A stretch of DNA of 64,000 nt from Pyrus communis (Eukaryota; Streptophyta; Magnoliopsida; Rosales; Rosaceae), in assembly GCF_963583255.1 (NCBI RefSeq), contig NC_084805.1, positions 64,501 through 128,500 of the forward strand. The letters are read 5' to 3'. The translations under genes were made by a program, and so were the position numbers. The notes beneath the pieces were generated by a model. That model was not told the DNA's origin, ran no database searches, and was given only the letters and a program-made list of their open reading frames with translations. Of the stretch, positions 36,846 to 49,500 are shown piece after piece; the first letter of the stretch is position 1, and every line of letters starts with the position of its first letter.

Positions 36846-39800
36846 AAGCTTGGCAATTCCTGATACAACCCGATAACCCGACACGACACAACACGAAATT
36901 AACAAGTGTTCGGGTCGACACAATAACGAATTGGGTCGTTATCGGGTAACCCGATAAGCACCTGTTAAGATAACAGGTTGATTCGGGTATACACGTGGGT
37001 AACACGATACACGATAAGCAGAATATTATTTTTATAATTTTATAACCCCAAAAAAATATTGTAATAATTATATATATTAATTTAACAATTTTATACCCCT
37101 AAAAACTATAACAAATATATATATATATATATATATATTAAATTAACTATAATAGTTATACCCCAAAATATTAACTATCTATAATAATTATATATATATA
37201 TATATATATTAAATTTTGAATTAAATTTTATAAAAACTATAATAATTATTAATTAATATGCATCCATTGATTTGATTCCATAATTGATAATTCCATTGAT
37301 TTGATTCCATAATTGATAATTCCATTCCATTCCCTGCAGTGTCGCCCTTTTTGAAGAAAAAGGGAGGGAAAATGAAAATGATAAGAAAAGTTGAAAAGGA
37401 AACAAAAAAGAGAGAGAATTAGGGAAAGATGGGTAGGCACCGTAGGCTGCCTGAGGGAAAAGTGAAAATTATAAGAAAAGTGGAAAGGAAACAAAAAAGA
37501 GAGGGAAAAATGAAAATTAATAAAAGTGGTGAGAAATTTTTTTTTAAGTTATTAGCTTTTTATCACACATATGACATATCTCACTATTTTTATAATGACT
37601 CATGTGATGTACTACTCCGTGTACCAATCAATTATACGTACAAAATAAATAGATTTAAATCTACATAATAAATAAATATATACACCATTGAACTTGATGG
37701 GATACAAATTCTCTCAAACTAATTTCAACGATCCCAACCGTTAAACTTGTTTGTATATGCTTCGAGATCACATTAGCAAAAAATCGCAAAAAACAAACAT
37801 TCAGAGATCAAATAACGGGACAAAGCTTTTTGACGGTTATAAACGAAAAATCACGATTTAACGATTATTTTAACTTCGATTTTGATAATTTTTTACAGCT
37901 ACACTCATTGACCCTATATGAATACAATGAATGAATTTGATCTTCAATTTAAAATATTTACACAAGTGGATACCACAAAATCTTATGTTATACTTGATGA
38001 AAGTATAAATAAACTCTAAGTGCTAGTCAATCTATTGTTTTTATGGGATACGAATTCTTCGAAACTAATTTCAACGTTCCCAACCGTCAAAGTTGCTTGT
38101 ATATGCTTTGAGATCACATCAGCAAAAAATCACAAAAAACAAACATTCAGAGATCAAGTAACAAGACAAAGCTTTTCAACGGTTATAAACGAAAAATCAC
38201 GATTTAACGGTTATTTTAACTCCGATTTAGATAATTTTTTAAAGCTACACTCCTTGACCCTATATGAATACAATGAATGAATTCGATCTTCAATTTAAAA
38301 TATTTACACAAGTGAATACCACAAAATCTTATGTTATACTTAATGAAAGTATAAATAAACTCTAAGTGTTAGTCAATCTATCATTTTGATGGGATACGAA
38401 TTATCCGAAACTAATTTCAACGATCCCAACCATCAAACTTGTTTGTATATGCTTCGAGATCACATCAGCAAAAAATCACAAAAAACAAACATTCAGAGAT
38501 CAAGTAATGGGACAAAGCTTTTCGACGGTTATAAACGAAAAATCACGATTTAACGGTTATTTTAAATTCGATTTTGATGATTTTTTACAACTACACTCCT
38601 TGACCCTATATGAATACAATGAATGAATTCGATCTTCAAGTTAAAATATTTACACAAGTGGATACCACAAAATCTTATATTATACTTAATGAAAGAATAA
38701 ATAAACTCTAAGTGTTAGTTAATCTATCGTTTTGATGGGATACAAATTCTCCGAAACTAATTTCAACGATCCTAACCGTTAAACTTGTTTGTATATGCTT
38801 CGAGATCACATCAGCAAAAAATCGCAAAAAACAAACATTCAGAGATCAAGTAATGGGACAAAACTTTTCCACGGTTATAAACGAAAAATCATGATTTAAC
38901 GGTTATTTTAACTCCGATTTTGATGATTTTTTACAGCTACACTCCTTGACCCTATATGAATATCATGAATGAACTTGATCTTCAATTTAAAACATTTACA
39001 CTAGTGGATACCACAAAATCTTATGTTATACTTAATGAAAGTATAAATAAACTCCAAGTGTTAGTGAATCTATTGTTTTGATAGGATACGCATTCTATGA
39101 AACTAGTTTCAACGATCCAACCACCAAACACGTTTTTATATACTTCAAGATCACATATGTCAAAAATTTCAAAAAATAAACATTCAGAGATCAAGTAATG
39201 GGCCAAAACTTTTCGACGGTTATCAACGAAAAATCACGATTTAACGGTTATTTTAACTCCGATTTTGATGATTTTTTACAACTACACTCCTTGACCCTAT
39301 ATGAATACAATGAATGAATTCGATCTTCAATTTAAAATATTTACACAAGTGGATACCACAAAATCTTATGTTATATTTAATGAAAGTATAATAAAATCTA
39401 AGTGTTAGTGAATCTATTGTTTTGATAGGATATGCATTCTACGAAACTAGTTTCAATGATCCAACCGCCAAACATATTTGTATATGCTTCGAGATCGCAT
39501 ACGCCAAAAATTTCAAAAAACAAACATTCAGAGATCAAGTAACGGGCCAAAACTTTTCGACGATTATAAACCACTTTTAGCACCATTCAACTGAGCTCCA
39601 AAATACGATTAGCTGCACACTAACCCAAAAAAAGGTAAAATGCAACTACTTTAACTCAAAAATATCACAAAGGGAATAGGAATGGATGGTATAAATGTAT
39701 GAAATATATGAGTTATCAAATATTGCAACATCAGAATTGCTTCAAGGGGGTTTATTCTATGAACTTTAATTTCACTCATGTTGTATGAATAAACTCTTAA

Positions 39801-41163
39801 GTATTAGTGAATCTATCATTTTGATGGGATACGCATTCTACGAAATTAATTTCAATGATCCAACCGTCAAACTTGTTTGTATATGCTTCAAGATCGTATA
39901 CGCTAAAAATCGCAAAAAAGAAACATTCAAAGATCAACTAAAGCGACAAAACCTTTCGATATTTATCAATGAAATCACGATTTAACGGTTATTTTAACTC
40001 TGATTTTGATGATTTTTTTACAGCTACACTCCTTGACCCTATACGAATACAATGACTAAACTCGATCTTCACTTTAAAATATTTACACAAGTGGATACCA
40101 CAAAATCTTATGTTATACTTAATGAAAGTATGAATAAACTCTTAAGTGTTAGTGAATCTATTTTTTTTGGTGGGATACGCATTCTATGAAACTAGTTTCA
40201 ACGATCCAACCATCAAACATGTTTGTATATACTTCGAGATCGCATACGCCAAAAATTTCAAAAAACAAACATTCAGAGATCAAGTAACGGGACAAAACTT
40301 TTCGACGATTATCAACGAAAAATCACGATTTAACGGTTATTTTAACTCCGATTTTGATGATTTTTTACAGCTACAGTCCTTGACCCTATATGAATACAAT
40401 GAATGAATTCGATCTTCAATTTAAAATATTTACCCTAGTAGATACCACAAAATCTTATGTTATACTTAATGAAAGTATAAATAAACTCCAAGTGTTAGTG
40501 AATCTATCATTTTGATGGGATACGCATTCTACGAAAATAATTTCAATGATCCAACCGTCAAACTTGTTTGTATATACTTCAAGATCGCATATGCCAAAAA
40601 TTGCAAAAAATAAATATTCAGAGATGAATTCGATCTTCAATTTAAAATATTTACACTAGTGGATACTACAAAATCTTATGTCATGATGATCGATGAAAAT
40701 TGAGGATTTTGTAAAAGGAATAACATGCAAGCTTTGAGTTCCATTGGCAAGGTTTAAACTTTTGAGAAAAGCTTCACAATCTTGAAAACAAAAACTCTTT
40801 CATTTTGCATATCCTTGCACATTTAATATTTTGTAATAGATTAGTAGTGTATGGATGTTTGTTTATTAGACTCTTATTTTCAAGTGTAGATGTAGTACTT
40901 AAACAACAAATGTGTTTTAATGTTTTGAAGTAATATTTATGTGGCAATGTGTGGTATGTGCAAATTTAAGGAAAAATAACATTTTTCTTAATGGGTCATA
41001 GCGGGTCATAACGGGTCGGGTCACTTTACCCGTTCGGTAAAGTGACCCGACCTGTTAAGGACCCGTTAAGATAACGGGTGTGACCCGACACGACCCGTTA
41101 AGATAATATGTGTTACACGAAAACGGTACGAACACGACAGACACTACTCATTTGCTAGGCCTA
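36846..41163. mobile_element. TIR element carrying a 346-bp tandem array
   Basis: The ends are GC-richer blocks full of ACCCG/CGGGT motifs in inverted arrangement (36880-37030 versus 40985-41110). The termini AGCTTGGCAATTC and, read inversely, AGGCCTAGCAAATG match imperfectly. The candidate 9-bp target repeat ACGATGGGT/ACGCTGGGG (7 of 9) suggests a Mutator-like element. No transposase is recognisable. The interior is AT-rich sequence plus nine tandem units. Confidence 0.55.
37696..40690. repeat. Tandem array, nine units of about 346 bp
   Basis: The anchor GATGGGATAC (or a close variant) occurs at 37696, 38042, 38388, 38734, 39080, 39424, 39823, 40169 and 40514. Spacings are 346, 346, 346, 346, 344, 399, 346 and 345. 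Each unit contains CAAAAAACAAACATTCAGAG, AAATCACGATTTAACGGTTA and TTGACCCTATATGAATACAA. The 399-bp step reflects a replaced stretch (about 39570-39790) unrelated to the unit. The last unit is truncated near 40690. Short ORFs in it repeat from unit to unit and are not evidence of genes. Confidence 0.95.
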
Positions 41164-42239
41164 ACGCTGGGGTTATCTTGAACAAGGTGGGATAGGGTAG
41201 GGGCTGCCATAGGCTCATGGCATTTGCGGCTGTGAGTTGAAATTTTAAATTTGATAGACGAATTAGATTTCTTTGGAACAGTATATTTGAATGAGCTGAA
41301 AAATTGAGGAATAATGGGTGTTTATAAGTAGATGTGGAGATGAATCAAATGGTAGGGATTGGATGTGGTACTTGTTTGGGATATTTTTTTTATTATGAAT
41401 GTGGTATACTCTCTATGTTCTTCCACATGCAGACATCCAAGTAATTTTTCGTCATAACCTTCTCTGGCATAGAGAAATTATTCAAGTACTTTTCACGGCA
41501 ATCCTTATATCTTTCTACTACTAGTTCTAATATAACCATTAGAAATCTTATAGTTAATGCGAACCCCCACAATTGTCTTCGACTCTTTCATCTTCTTACA
41601 CTTACTCCTTTCAGTTTTACCACCAATACTACTCGCTAGACCTCTATAATTGAAGGTGCACCTTATTCCCCTAACTAGCCGTGTGGGCCCAAGCATCGTC
41701 ATCTTCTAGTTGTGGACTCCACCATAGCTATTGCTTTGCTGCTGCTATTTTTCATAAGGTACTTGGGAACCTTGTGCAAATTGATGAAAGGGTAGGGTTT
41801 GGGTAGTGATAAAAGAGGTATTAAAGCAATTCGTAGTGCCAGTTTGATGGAAGTTCATCGAAAAAGGTCGATCGCCCTAAATCCTAAACCCTAAAACCAA
41901 ATTAAGCCTAATTAAATCTTTGTGTGATGGAACTTTTTCAAGTTCGTTGGGCAAGATTTCGTTACCTTTCGTGCCATTTTTTCCCCTTAATGTCAAATGT
42001 TTCCTGATGAACCATGACTTGCCTAATCAAAATCATTTGTCAAACAAGGCTTCTGCAAAAACAAAATGTTGACCACATTTGCCCGACGAAATCCCTTCGG
42101 GCAAATGGTAATTTGTGGTAATGTTCTTACATTTGTGCCTTACATATGTTTTGAACATCTAAGCCTCCACTACAATGATGTGTTTTGTTGCCAATGTAAT
42201 TTAAACGTGTCTTAAACGTCACTCAATATATGTGATTTA

Positions 42240-44491
42240 TGATAGGAGCATATTCATGCAACTTAAATGGCTTGTTCTCGTGCATTTACGTTATGTTTCT
42301 TTAGTTATTTTAATACTTTAAGCTATTTTCGTGTGTTTGTAGGTCCAAAGGGCTAAAGGAGCAAAAAGATGCATTTTGGAGACTTTTGGAGCACTTTTGG
42401 GCTAAGGATGGATAGCTTATGCTTGGAGCCAAAATGTTGGACGAAATTGAAGACCAAAGTGTTGGAACCTTGTTCCCTTTAGTTTTAGGACATTTAAACC
42501 TTTCCTATATCCTTAGTCGTGCATAACATTCCAACATTCCACTCCTTCATTTCAGCCACACTCCCACATATCATTACATATCATTCACCACTTATCATAT
42601 CATTCACTTATCATATCATTCACTTATCATATCATACACTTATCATAACCATACACTTATCACTTATCACAACAACAACCTTGCACATGCACATTCATCC
42701 ACATGCACCCATAATCATTCACTCATCTTTAATCCACATGCATCTTCCATAAATCAAATCAGCCACATTCACTCACCACAAACATTCCACATGCATTCAT
42801 CAACATATCTAGTTGTCACTCACATGCATTCCATCCTTTAAAACATTGCACATGCACTCCCTTTAATTAATTAAGCCACATGCACTCCCATCCATTTCAT
42901 CATTGCAGCCAACACATGCTTTCACATGCATTTTCAGATTGTCCCCTTGCACATGCAGCCACATATTCATTGCACATGCAATTCCAACCCACATGCATCC
43001 TTTAATCATTCAAACATGCAGCCACATTCCCTCCTAGCTGTCATGTTCCCCCCATTTCACCTATAAATAAGCATCCATTGCATTCATTCTCATAGACACT
43101 CTTCCATATTCCAGAAATTCGTCAAAACCTCTCCACACCCTTGCAGCAGCCACCAAAACACTTTTCTCCTCCATTGCAGCCACTCCAACCACTCCCCAAA
43201 CCATTCACACCATCAAACTATCCTTAGACCTTGTGCTACAACGAAGAGGAAGAGAAGAGTGCCTAAACGTTCATACAATTCAAGTTTGAGTTGTTGGAAT
43301 GTTTAGGTGTTTCTTTGATTTCAATGTTTAATTTCAATACTCTTTGTTTTGTACGTATGAGGAATGGAAGAGAAGAGTGCCTAAACGTTCATACAATTCA
43401 AGTTTGAGTTGTTGGAATGTTTAGGTGTTTCTTTGATTCCAATGTTTAAATTCAACTAAACCCCCCTTGGCTAGGGGGGAATTCGAAATATATGTTTATG
43501 CTTGCATTTTGATTTGATTACTTCTAATTGCGTTTCATAAGTTGTGGATTCAATTCGTTTAACTGTTTGATTGATAACTTATTTATGTATGTTTATTGAG
43601 AGTGCACACTTAATTTTCATGCATGAATATGACGCTAGAATATAAGTGAGTTTCACCTAATAGTTACGAACTTATATTCACAAGTAGTGGAGGTTGCTTA
43701 TAAACAATCGCGTTAAACGAATTCTTGGCATAAGTTTCATGCGTATTCCATAGTAACGAATGCCTCGTCAACACTTATAATTTTCATAGAGCGTAATGAT
43801 TCTTGCTTGTATCTCTATTATGCAATCATGTAGGGGACTTGTGGGGAATGTTTTGGGTTGTCGTATGCAATCATCCAATTCAATAACGTTAGGAAGATTT
43901 GAAAGTTAATTTAAGCGGACCTAATTAACTTGGAGCATTGAGAATTCATGGTTTATTGAAATGCAATTGGAAATCGTTTTATTATGCAAGTGTAACATGT
44001 ATGGAGATGAACCCCTTAGCTATTCTATCATCCATTCATTCCATTTCATCATATTCATATTTACATTCTGTTTTAATTGCAATTTGTTCATTTGATTTAA
44101 TTTCGTATAAACCTCAATCCCCCTTTACTTTAGTGTCCAATTTAGTTAGAAAGTGTCTTAGTTTGTGTTTCTAAGTGTTTTGAATCAATTTATTAACCAA
44201 TTTTGTCCAAAGTAGTCAAAGTGCTCAAAACTGCCCAGATTGTGTTTTTAAGGCAGTTTTGAGTGTTTTGGTGCTGTTTTGAGTCTTTTAGTTTGTTTGA
44301 GTGTTTTAAAGTTTAGTTTCGCATTCTTTGAGTTTAGTTTAGTGTTTTAAACTTTATTTTACGTTTTTGAGTCAATTTCCAAGTGATTTGCAATCCCTCC
44401 TAATCCCCGGTTAAGAACGATCCCTACTTACATACTTACTACAATTTGACAAAAAGAGGGTTTAATTTGTGTGCGTATAATTCTCGCATCA
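42240..44491 (+). mobile_element. Solo LTR (2,252 bp) with ATTTA target duplication
   Basis: It starts TGATAGGAGCATATTCATG and ends TTCTCGCATCA, flanked by ATTTA at 42235-42239 and 44492-44496. No internal gag/pol. It contains short tandem repeats of CACTTATCATATCATT (about 42580-42660), many ACATGCA motifs (42680-43020) and a 120-bp tandem duplication (43251 and 43371). It is homologous to 59235-61426 over long stretches (for example GAGAGTGCACACTTAATTTT). The size and start suggest a Tat/Athila-like gypsy LTR. Confidence 0.93.
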
Positions 44492-44496
44492 ATTTA

Positions 44497-45017
44497 AATG
44501 TGTCTTAATGCCTTATTTTTAGTATGTATTTGTGTATATTTTTTTTTACTAGGATGAACCTAGGTGCTTAGTAAGCATATTTTACCAAGTTGGAGACGTA
44601 TTATATATGCTATGCATATTCACACCTCATGATTACTATTATGACTTAGCTTTTGAGTTGGAAGGATTAAGGTGGAGTTGTCATTACGTTTTAATATAAT
44701 CCATAAGTGTAGTTGTGATCATATGTTTACCAGTAGGAGCTGTCAAAATAAGGAGAAAGGTTAACCAATGTGAAGCTAAGTACTTATATATGCCGTCCAT
44801 TTCATCCCAGGAGGAAGAAGTGTCTGCCGATTATTTCTCCTATAAATATATAGGAGCAGCACCTCATTAGTTTCAAATGTGGCAAATGTAAAGTTGAGAA
44901 CTAAGGTAGTCGAGTAGATGGTGATGGCATGCAATACATGGAATTGTCCACGTAGAGACTGAAAAAAAAAAAAATAGATGTGAAGATAGGGAGAGAACAG
45001 AAAGGAAGTGATTTCAT
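44497..45017. other. Short intergenic stretch, nothing recognised
   Basis: No ORF or repeat structure recognised. Confidence 0.4.
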
Positions 45018-45332
45018 GTGGATATTTTTAGTAGGCTTGTAAATGTGTCAATTCATGCATGGTCCATCTCTTTCCCGTGCACTACACATCCTCAAAGTGC
45101 AAGGCGGATTCTCCGTTATGTCAAAGGGACCCTTGAACATGAACTTCGTTTCCATAAAACATCCCAATTGATTCTCTATGGCTTCTCAAATTCTTACTGG
45201 GTTGGTTCTCCAGATGATCAACGATCCACTACAGGTGCATGTATTGTTCTTGGTCCAAACATTCTGATCACTTGGGCATCAAAGAAGCAATAGATGGTGT
45301 CTCGCTCTAGCACGGAAGCCGAGTATTGTGCC

Positions 45333-45914
45333 TGTTGGAAAAATTAGGTCTAATTGCTATATTAAATTACATAGAAAATTAAGAAATAAGTAATGCAATT
45401 ATAAGTCAAAGTAATGCATGCACATGAGTAACCAATTTTAAATGAACATGATATAATGAAGTAGAAAAACCTAGAAAATACGGTCGAGGCAAGTGTTGGA
45501 CACTTTGTCCTTAAGACAAGTTTACGTCCCACTACGGTGCTCATGGTTCATCAGCGCATGTCGCCCAAGATACAACGACCACGTCCTTGTAATAGTAGCA
45601 CTCCAAATCACAAGGCTCCATGAACCACAATTGTGTTGAAAATTCTCTCATATGGACTCAACGAGACTCTCTAATAGTTAGTGCACTCTATGTATGATTA
45701 TGTAAACAATGAAAAGTTCTTTTAGTAATTATAGGGGCTTCCTTATTTATAGAATGTGAGACACCTCTTTGGAAAACATGTGACTATTCATGAAGAGTCA
45801 AAAGTTGCAACACTTCATTTAAGTAGACATATCTTTCTACCAAAAGGCTCCACTTCTAATTTCCATTCAATTAATAAATTTAATATAATAATATTATTAT
45901 TAAATTTTCCAACA
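45333..45914. mobile_element. Solo LTR inserted in the copia RNase H
   Basis: It starts TGTTGGAAAAATT and ends AATTTTCCAACA, perfect inverted termini; 582 bp. Target repeat is GTGCC on the left (45328-45332) and ATGCC on the right (46558-46562), once the later Cassandra insertion is removed. Excision on paper restores EAEYCALLQ, the RNase H frame. No internal coding region. Confidence 0.88.
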
Positions 45915-45989
45915 ATTGTAAGATCCCACATCGCCTAGGGGTGAGGATCCTGTAAGCCTTATATGTATATTCTCATCTCTATCTATCAC

Positions 45990-46105
45990 AAGGCCTTTTG
46001 AGAGCTCACTGGTTTCAGGTTCCGTATGAACTCCGAAGTTAAGCGAGTTCGCACAAGAGCAATTCCAGGATGGGTGACCCACTGTGAAGTTCTCGTGTGA
46101 GTTCC
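45990..46105 (+). ncRNA. 5S rRNA-like region in Cassandra LTR 1
   Basis: GAACTCCGAAGTTAAGCGAG (46029-46048) matches the 5S internal A-box region, and GGATGGGTGACCC (46068-46080) the C-box. The following GAAGTTCTCGTGTGAG matches the 5S 3' part. These are RNA polymerase III promoter elements; whether this copy is transcribed is unknown. It is not a host 5S gene. Confidence 0.85.
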
Positions 46106-46359
46106 TAGAAACAAAACCGTGAGGGCGTGGTCGAGGCCCAAAACAGACAATATCGTGCTACAGCGAAGTCGAGCTGGGGATGTGGTGGGGTCTCGGACCG
46201 GGATGTGACAATTTGGTATTAGAGTCAATCTCTGGCCGAAAGTGTGCCAACAAGGACGTCGGACCCCTAAGGGGGGGTGGATTGTAAGATCCCACATCGC
46301 CCAGGGGTGAGGATCATGTAAGCCATATATGTATATTCCCATCTCTACCTAGCACGAGG

Positions 46360-46475
46360 CCTTTTGGGAGCTCACTGGCTTCGAGTTCCGTAGAAACTCC
46401 GAAGTTAAGCAAGTTCGCGCGACAGCAATCCCAGGATGGGTGACCCATTGGGAAGTTCTCGTGTGAGTTCCCAGA
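46360..46475 (+). ncRNA. 5S rRNA-like region in Cassandra LTR 2
   Basis: The same A-box and C-box motifs as LTR 1 (CCGAAGTTAAGC at about 46399-46410; GGATGGGTGACCC at about 46434-46446), with a few substitutions. Both pol III boxes remain readable. Confidence 0.82.
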
Positions 46476-47100
46476 AACAAAATTGTGAGGGCATGGTCGG
46501 GGGTCCAAAACGAACAATATCGTGCTATGGTGGAATCGAGCCCGGGATATGACTACAATGCCTTACTACAACTGCTGAAATATGATGGTTTTGCTATTTT
46601 TTTGGGAACTCGGTATACCTCTCTATGTCCATCCATGTCTTTATGTGGAAAACATATGTGCACTTCCCAAAGCTGCTAATCCCATTTTTCATGCCCAGAC
46701 GCCATGTTGAAATTAATTATCACTTTTTCCGCGAGTTACTCAACCAAAATGTTCTTCACACTCGTTATTTTCCCTTTGTTCATCAACTAGCTGATGTGTT
46801 TACCAAAGGTCTCTCACATGAACTTTCAGTCTCTTGTTCTCAATCGCAAGCTCCACCACATTTCGTCTCGCTTGAGGGGGTGACAAGACTCGCACGCCAT
46901 CAGCTCCTACACTTATGCCTTCATCGACATAAGTCAAACCCTAATCACAATCATCCTTAATTGTAGGGGTTCTCCTTTATATTTGTAATCAGAATCATAG
47001 CATGATTGTATTCAATTTACTTACTGTAAATATGACTGGTTAGTGAACACTTGTACCTATAAAGATATCAATGTAATAAACAGGGTTTCAAGGTCATGAC

Positions 47101-49500
47101 AACCAAAGCACTTTTCTCCTCTCTACTTCAACCAAGTCGATATTCTTATACAAATAGGTCCATATTTTTTACACTACGTAGGTTCCAATACTATCACAAG
47201 ATGGAGGGGTTGAGAAAGGTATGAGTATTGGACGACTGAGGTAAGCTCAGAACTTGTAGGGGTGGAGATATATAGTGTGATAGAGGTGAGCAATTGAGAA
47301 GGAAGACCTTTTAATCGGGGCAAAAGGAGGAGGAAGGCAGGTGGTATTATCTGGCAAGTGGGGCAACTGTCACCCGATTGGTTTGACCAAAGAAAGTGAC
47401 AATCCGATCCATTCCTAGGCATCCTTGCTATTACTTTTCCTCCTCCATATGCCACAGCCAGCCTCGTACCCATATCCAACTCACAGTCACACACCCTCTC
47501 TCTCATTCTCTCCAATACATACATGATGTATACAGTTTTTTTTTTTTTTTTTTTTTTCTTCTTGTTTTCTTCACATTAATTAATTGTTTTTTTTATTCAC
47601 ATTAATTAATTAATTTTTTTTATCAACTTCACATTAATTGTTTGTTTTTTTTTTCTCTGAGGTGTGAGGACTCATTGACTTGAGTCCCTCGCACAGAGAG
47701 AGAGAGACAGCTGGCGGATAATTGTGTTATTAATTTATTACCAACACATAAGCATGCATACACATGCTGACATTATGCATGTTTGTCGCAATGTCTCATG
47801 CTATGCAGTCATGCTCATGCTCGAATGCATGCACGGCTTTACTTTATCTTTTATCCCACACAGACACAAACACAAACACACCCTCGAGTTCCTGCAGGCT
47901 TCCAGCTCAGTAAACGCTTGCGTGGGGCTCCACTTCTTTAGTTCAAAATTCAGTTCAGTTCGTACGTATTCGTATTGATAGATTTTTTTTTTATGTATCC
48001 AGAACACAAGTTAGGCGGATGGAAATAGGGGTTAAAGTGGTCTCAGTATCACTTAATATACATATGAAGGTTTTTTGAGGACTCTCTGTATATTTAATAC
48101 ATGTCTATTTTGTGTTTACTAAATGTTTAATGTAATCCACATGAGGCATATTTTGACAGATTGTGTTGTGGACACTCAAAAATTCTCCCTATAGCACTTA
48201 TCATATTACTTGGGCTTAGCCGAAATCTGTAGATATATGCACAATAAGCCCATCAAATGAACAAATTGATTTTTTTTTTAACACACTTTGCGTTCTATTA
48301 TTATCTAAAATTTGTATTAATACGAACCCTCAAAATTTAAATTCTGGATCCACAACTACAAGATACTACAATATTTGTCATCATAATATACGTGACATAT
48401 CATGCCTAAATTTTTTTGTCGTTTCTGTGGTGGCCTGCAGGCCCTGCACACACTTGATGCCGCCTCCTAGGTCAAATATATCCATATATGTTGCCGTAGC
48501 TAGGCGTAGGTGAGGTCCTTGTTGGGAAATGAGGATTTTCTCTGGATTTTTTTTTTTGTGAGGGTTTGGAAGATTGTTTATAGTACATCATACAACTAAT
48601 TTTCGTCAGCTATTATTTATATTTAATCTTAAATTAAAAAATTATAATAATTTTTAATCGCCCAATATACGATGAACAAATATAATTAAAGAATTCCCAA
48701 TCCTCATAAAGAATCTAAAAATGATCCTCGTTCCTTGTTGGGCGGCTTCATTTCTCACTTCTCAGTTTATATTCTACTTCGTATATATTTACGTAAACGC
48801 AAAGTAGGTACAAAACTTTGGGAACCCTTCATTTCCATCCAGGTTAAGCTGAAGCTGATGACATGAATGCCCATTTTTTCTTTCAATTCCTTTGGAATGA
48901 ATTTAGGCTACTCCTACCCCTATCCGCCCTACCCAAGATAACTTAAGCACAATGAAAAAAAAAGTAATGCTACACTTGTCATATTTTTTTACTATTTTTG
49001 TATAATGGTAAGGCTACCAACACATGTAAATTTCTTTTCTATTATAGAGATGATACGAATGTGATATGAAAAAAATATGGTAAGAATAACATTTTTTTTC
49101 ACAAAAGAGAAGAAGGAAAAGTTATTTTTATTTTGAGAATAATTAGGCTGCCTCTAAATTATAATTTGTTAAATTTTCAGGTTGACAACAAATTTCACGC
49201 AATTTGTTTAGTATAAACCTACACGTATCATTTATTTGTACTACAATTTTATACCATCTTAGGTGACGTCTTAGGTGGACATCCACATCATTTAATAATT
49301 TCATATTTATTTGGAAATTGTTATTAGCACTTTAAAAGTCTTTTTCTACATTTCTCACAAGAGTATTTTTCTTTCTAATTATAGAAAGTTTAGAATGCAA
49401 AATGAGATTTTTAGAATATAAATAACAATTCTCATTAATTTAATTAAAAATAGTTATAAAAAAAAACCAAAAAGAAAAGAAAGAAAGAAAACCCTAAAAT
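47101..49500. other. Intergenic DNA, nothing recognised
   Basis: Contains T-runs (about 47537-47557), CT/GA-rich stretches and AT-rich DNA. ORFs at 47174-47524 and 47724-47978 have no recognisable domain. A CT-rich leader-like stretch at 47440-47520 is not followed by a coding exon I can support. Confidence 0.4.

Larger units (their letters stand above)
34862..42123. mobile_element. Decayed CACTA-like element split by a nested TIR element
   Basis: The left end CAACTACAAAAAAAAC and the right end ATTTGTGGTAATG are degenerate forms of CACTA termini. Subterminal CGACGAAA/TTCGTCG-type motifs recur near both ends (34920-35180 and 41850-42110), as is usual in CACTA elements. The body contains transposase-like sequence on the minus strand. 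The centre, 36846-41163, is a separate insertion. The exact ends and a 3-bp target duplication are not convincing. Confidence 0.55.
45917..46554 (+). mobile_element. Cassandra TRIM element with 5S-rRNA-like LTRs
   Basis: LTR 1 is 45917-46210 and LTR 2 is 46283-46554. Both begin TGTAAGATCCCACATCGCC and both hold a 5S rRNA-like region. The primer-binding site TTGGTATTAGAG follows LTR 1. The internal domain is only 72 bp and ends in a G-rich polypurine tract (GGGGGGGTGG). ACAAT flanks both sides (45912-45916 and 46555-46559). Cassandra elements are known non-autonomous LTR retrotransposons defined by 5S sequence in the LTR. LTR 2 has lost about 20 bp near its 3' end. Confidence 0.95.
45018..47100 (+). 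mobile_element. 3' fragment of a copia element, RNase H split by nested insertions
   Basis: 45018-45332 encodes ARRILRYVKGTLEHELRF and SPDDQRSTTGACIVLG, the copia RT end/RNase H, then SSTEAEYCA. The frame resumes at 46560 (LLQLLKYD) after a solo LTR and a Cassandra element. It then reaches HVEINYHFFRELL and HQLADVFTKGLS at about 46703-46812. A polypurine tract (CTTGAGGGGGTG, about 46870-46881) is followed by a candidate 3' LTR starting TGACAAGACTCG and running to about 47100. Upstream pol and the 5' LTR are absent. Confidence 0.8.

Noticed and set aside
38020..40640. Repeated 61-86-residue ORFs in the tandem array
   Set aside because: They recur because the DNA unit recurs; reading frames open and close between units and no domain is present.
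37696..40690. CRISPR-like array
   Set aside because: Units are 346 bp, contiguous and similar along their length, with no short-repeat/unique-spacer structure, and this is plant DNA.
46010..46110. Genuine host 5S rRNA gene
   Set aside because: The 5S-like block lies inside LTRs with a primer-binding site, polypurine tract and target duplication; it is a Cassandra element.
47174..47524. 116-residue minus ORF as a host gene
   Set aside because: No domain recognised, and the plus strand shows a CT-rich leader-like stretch; no supported coding exon.
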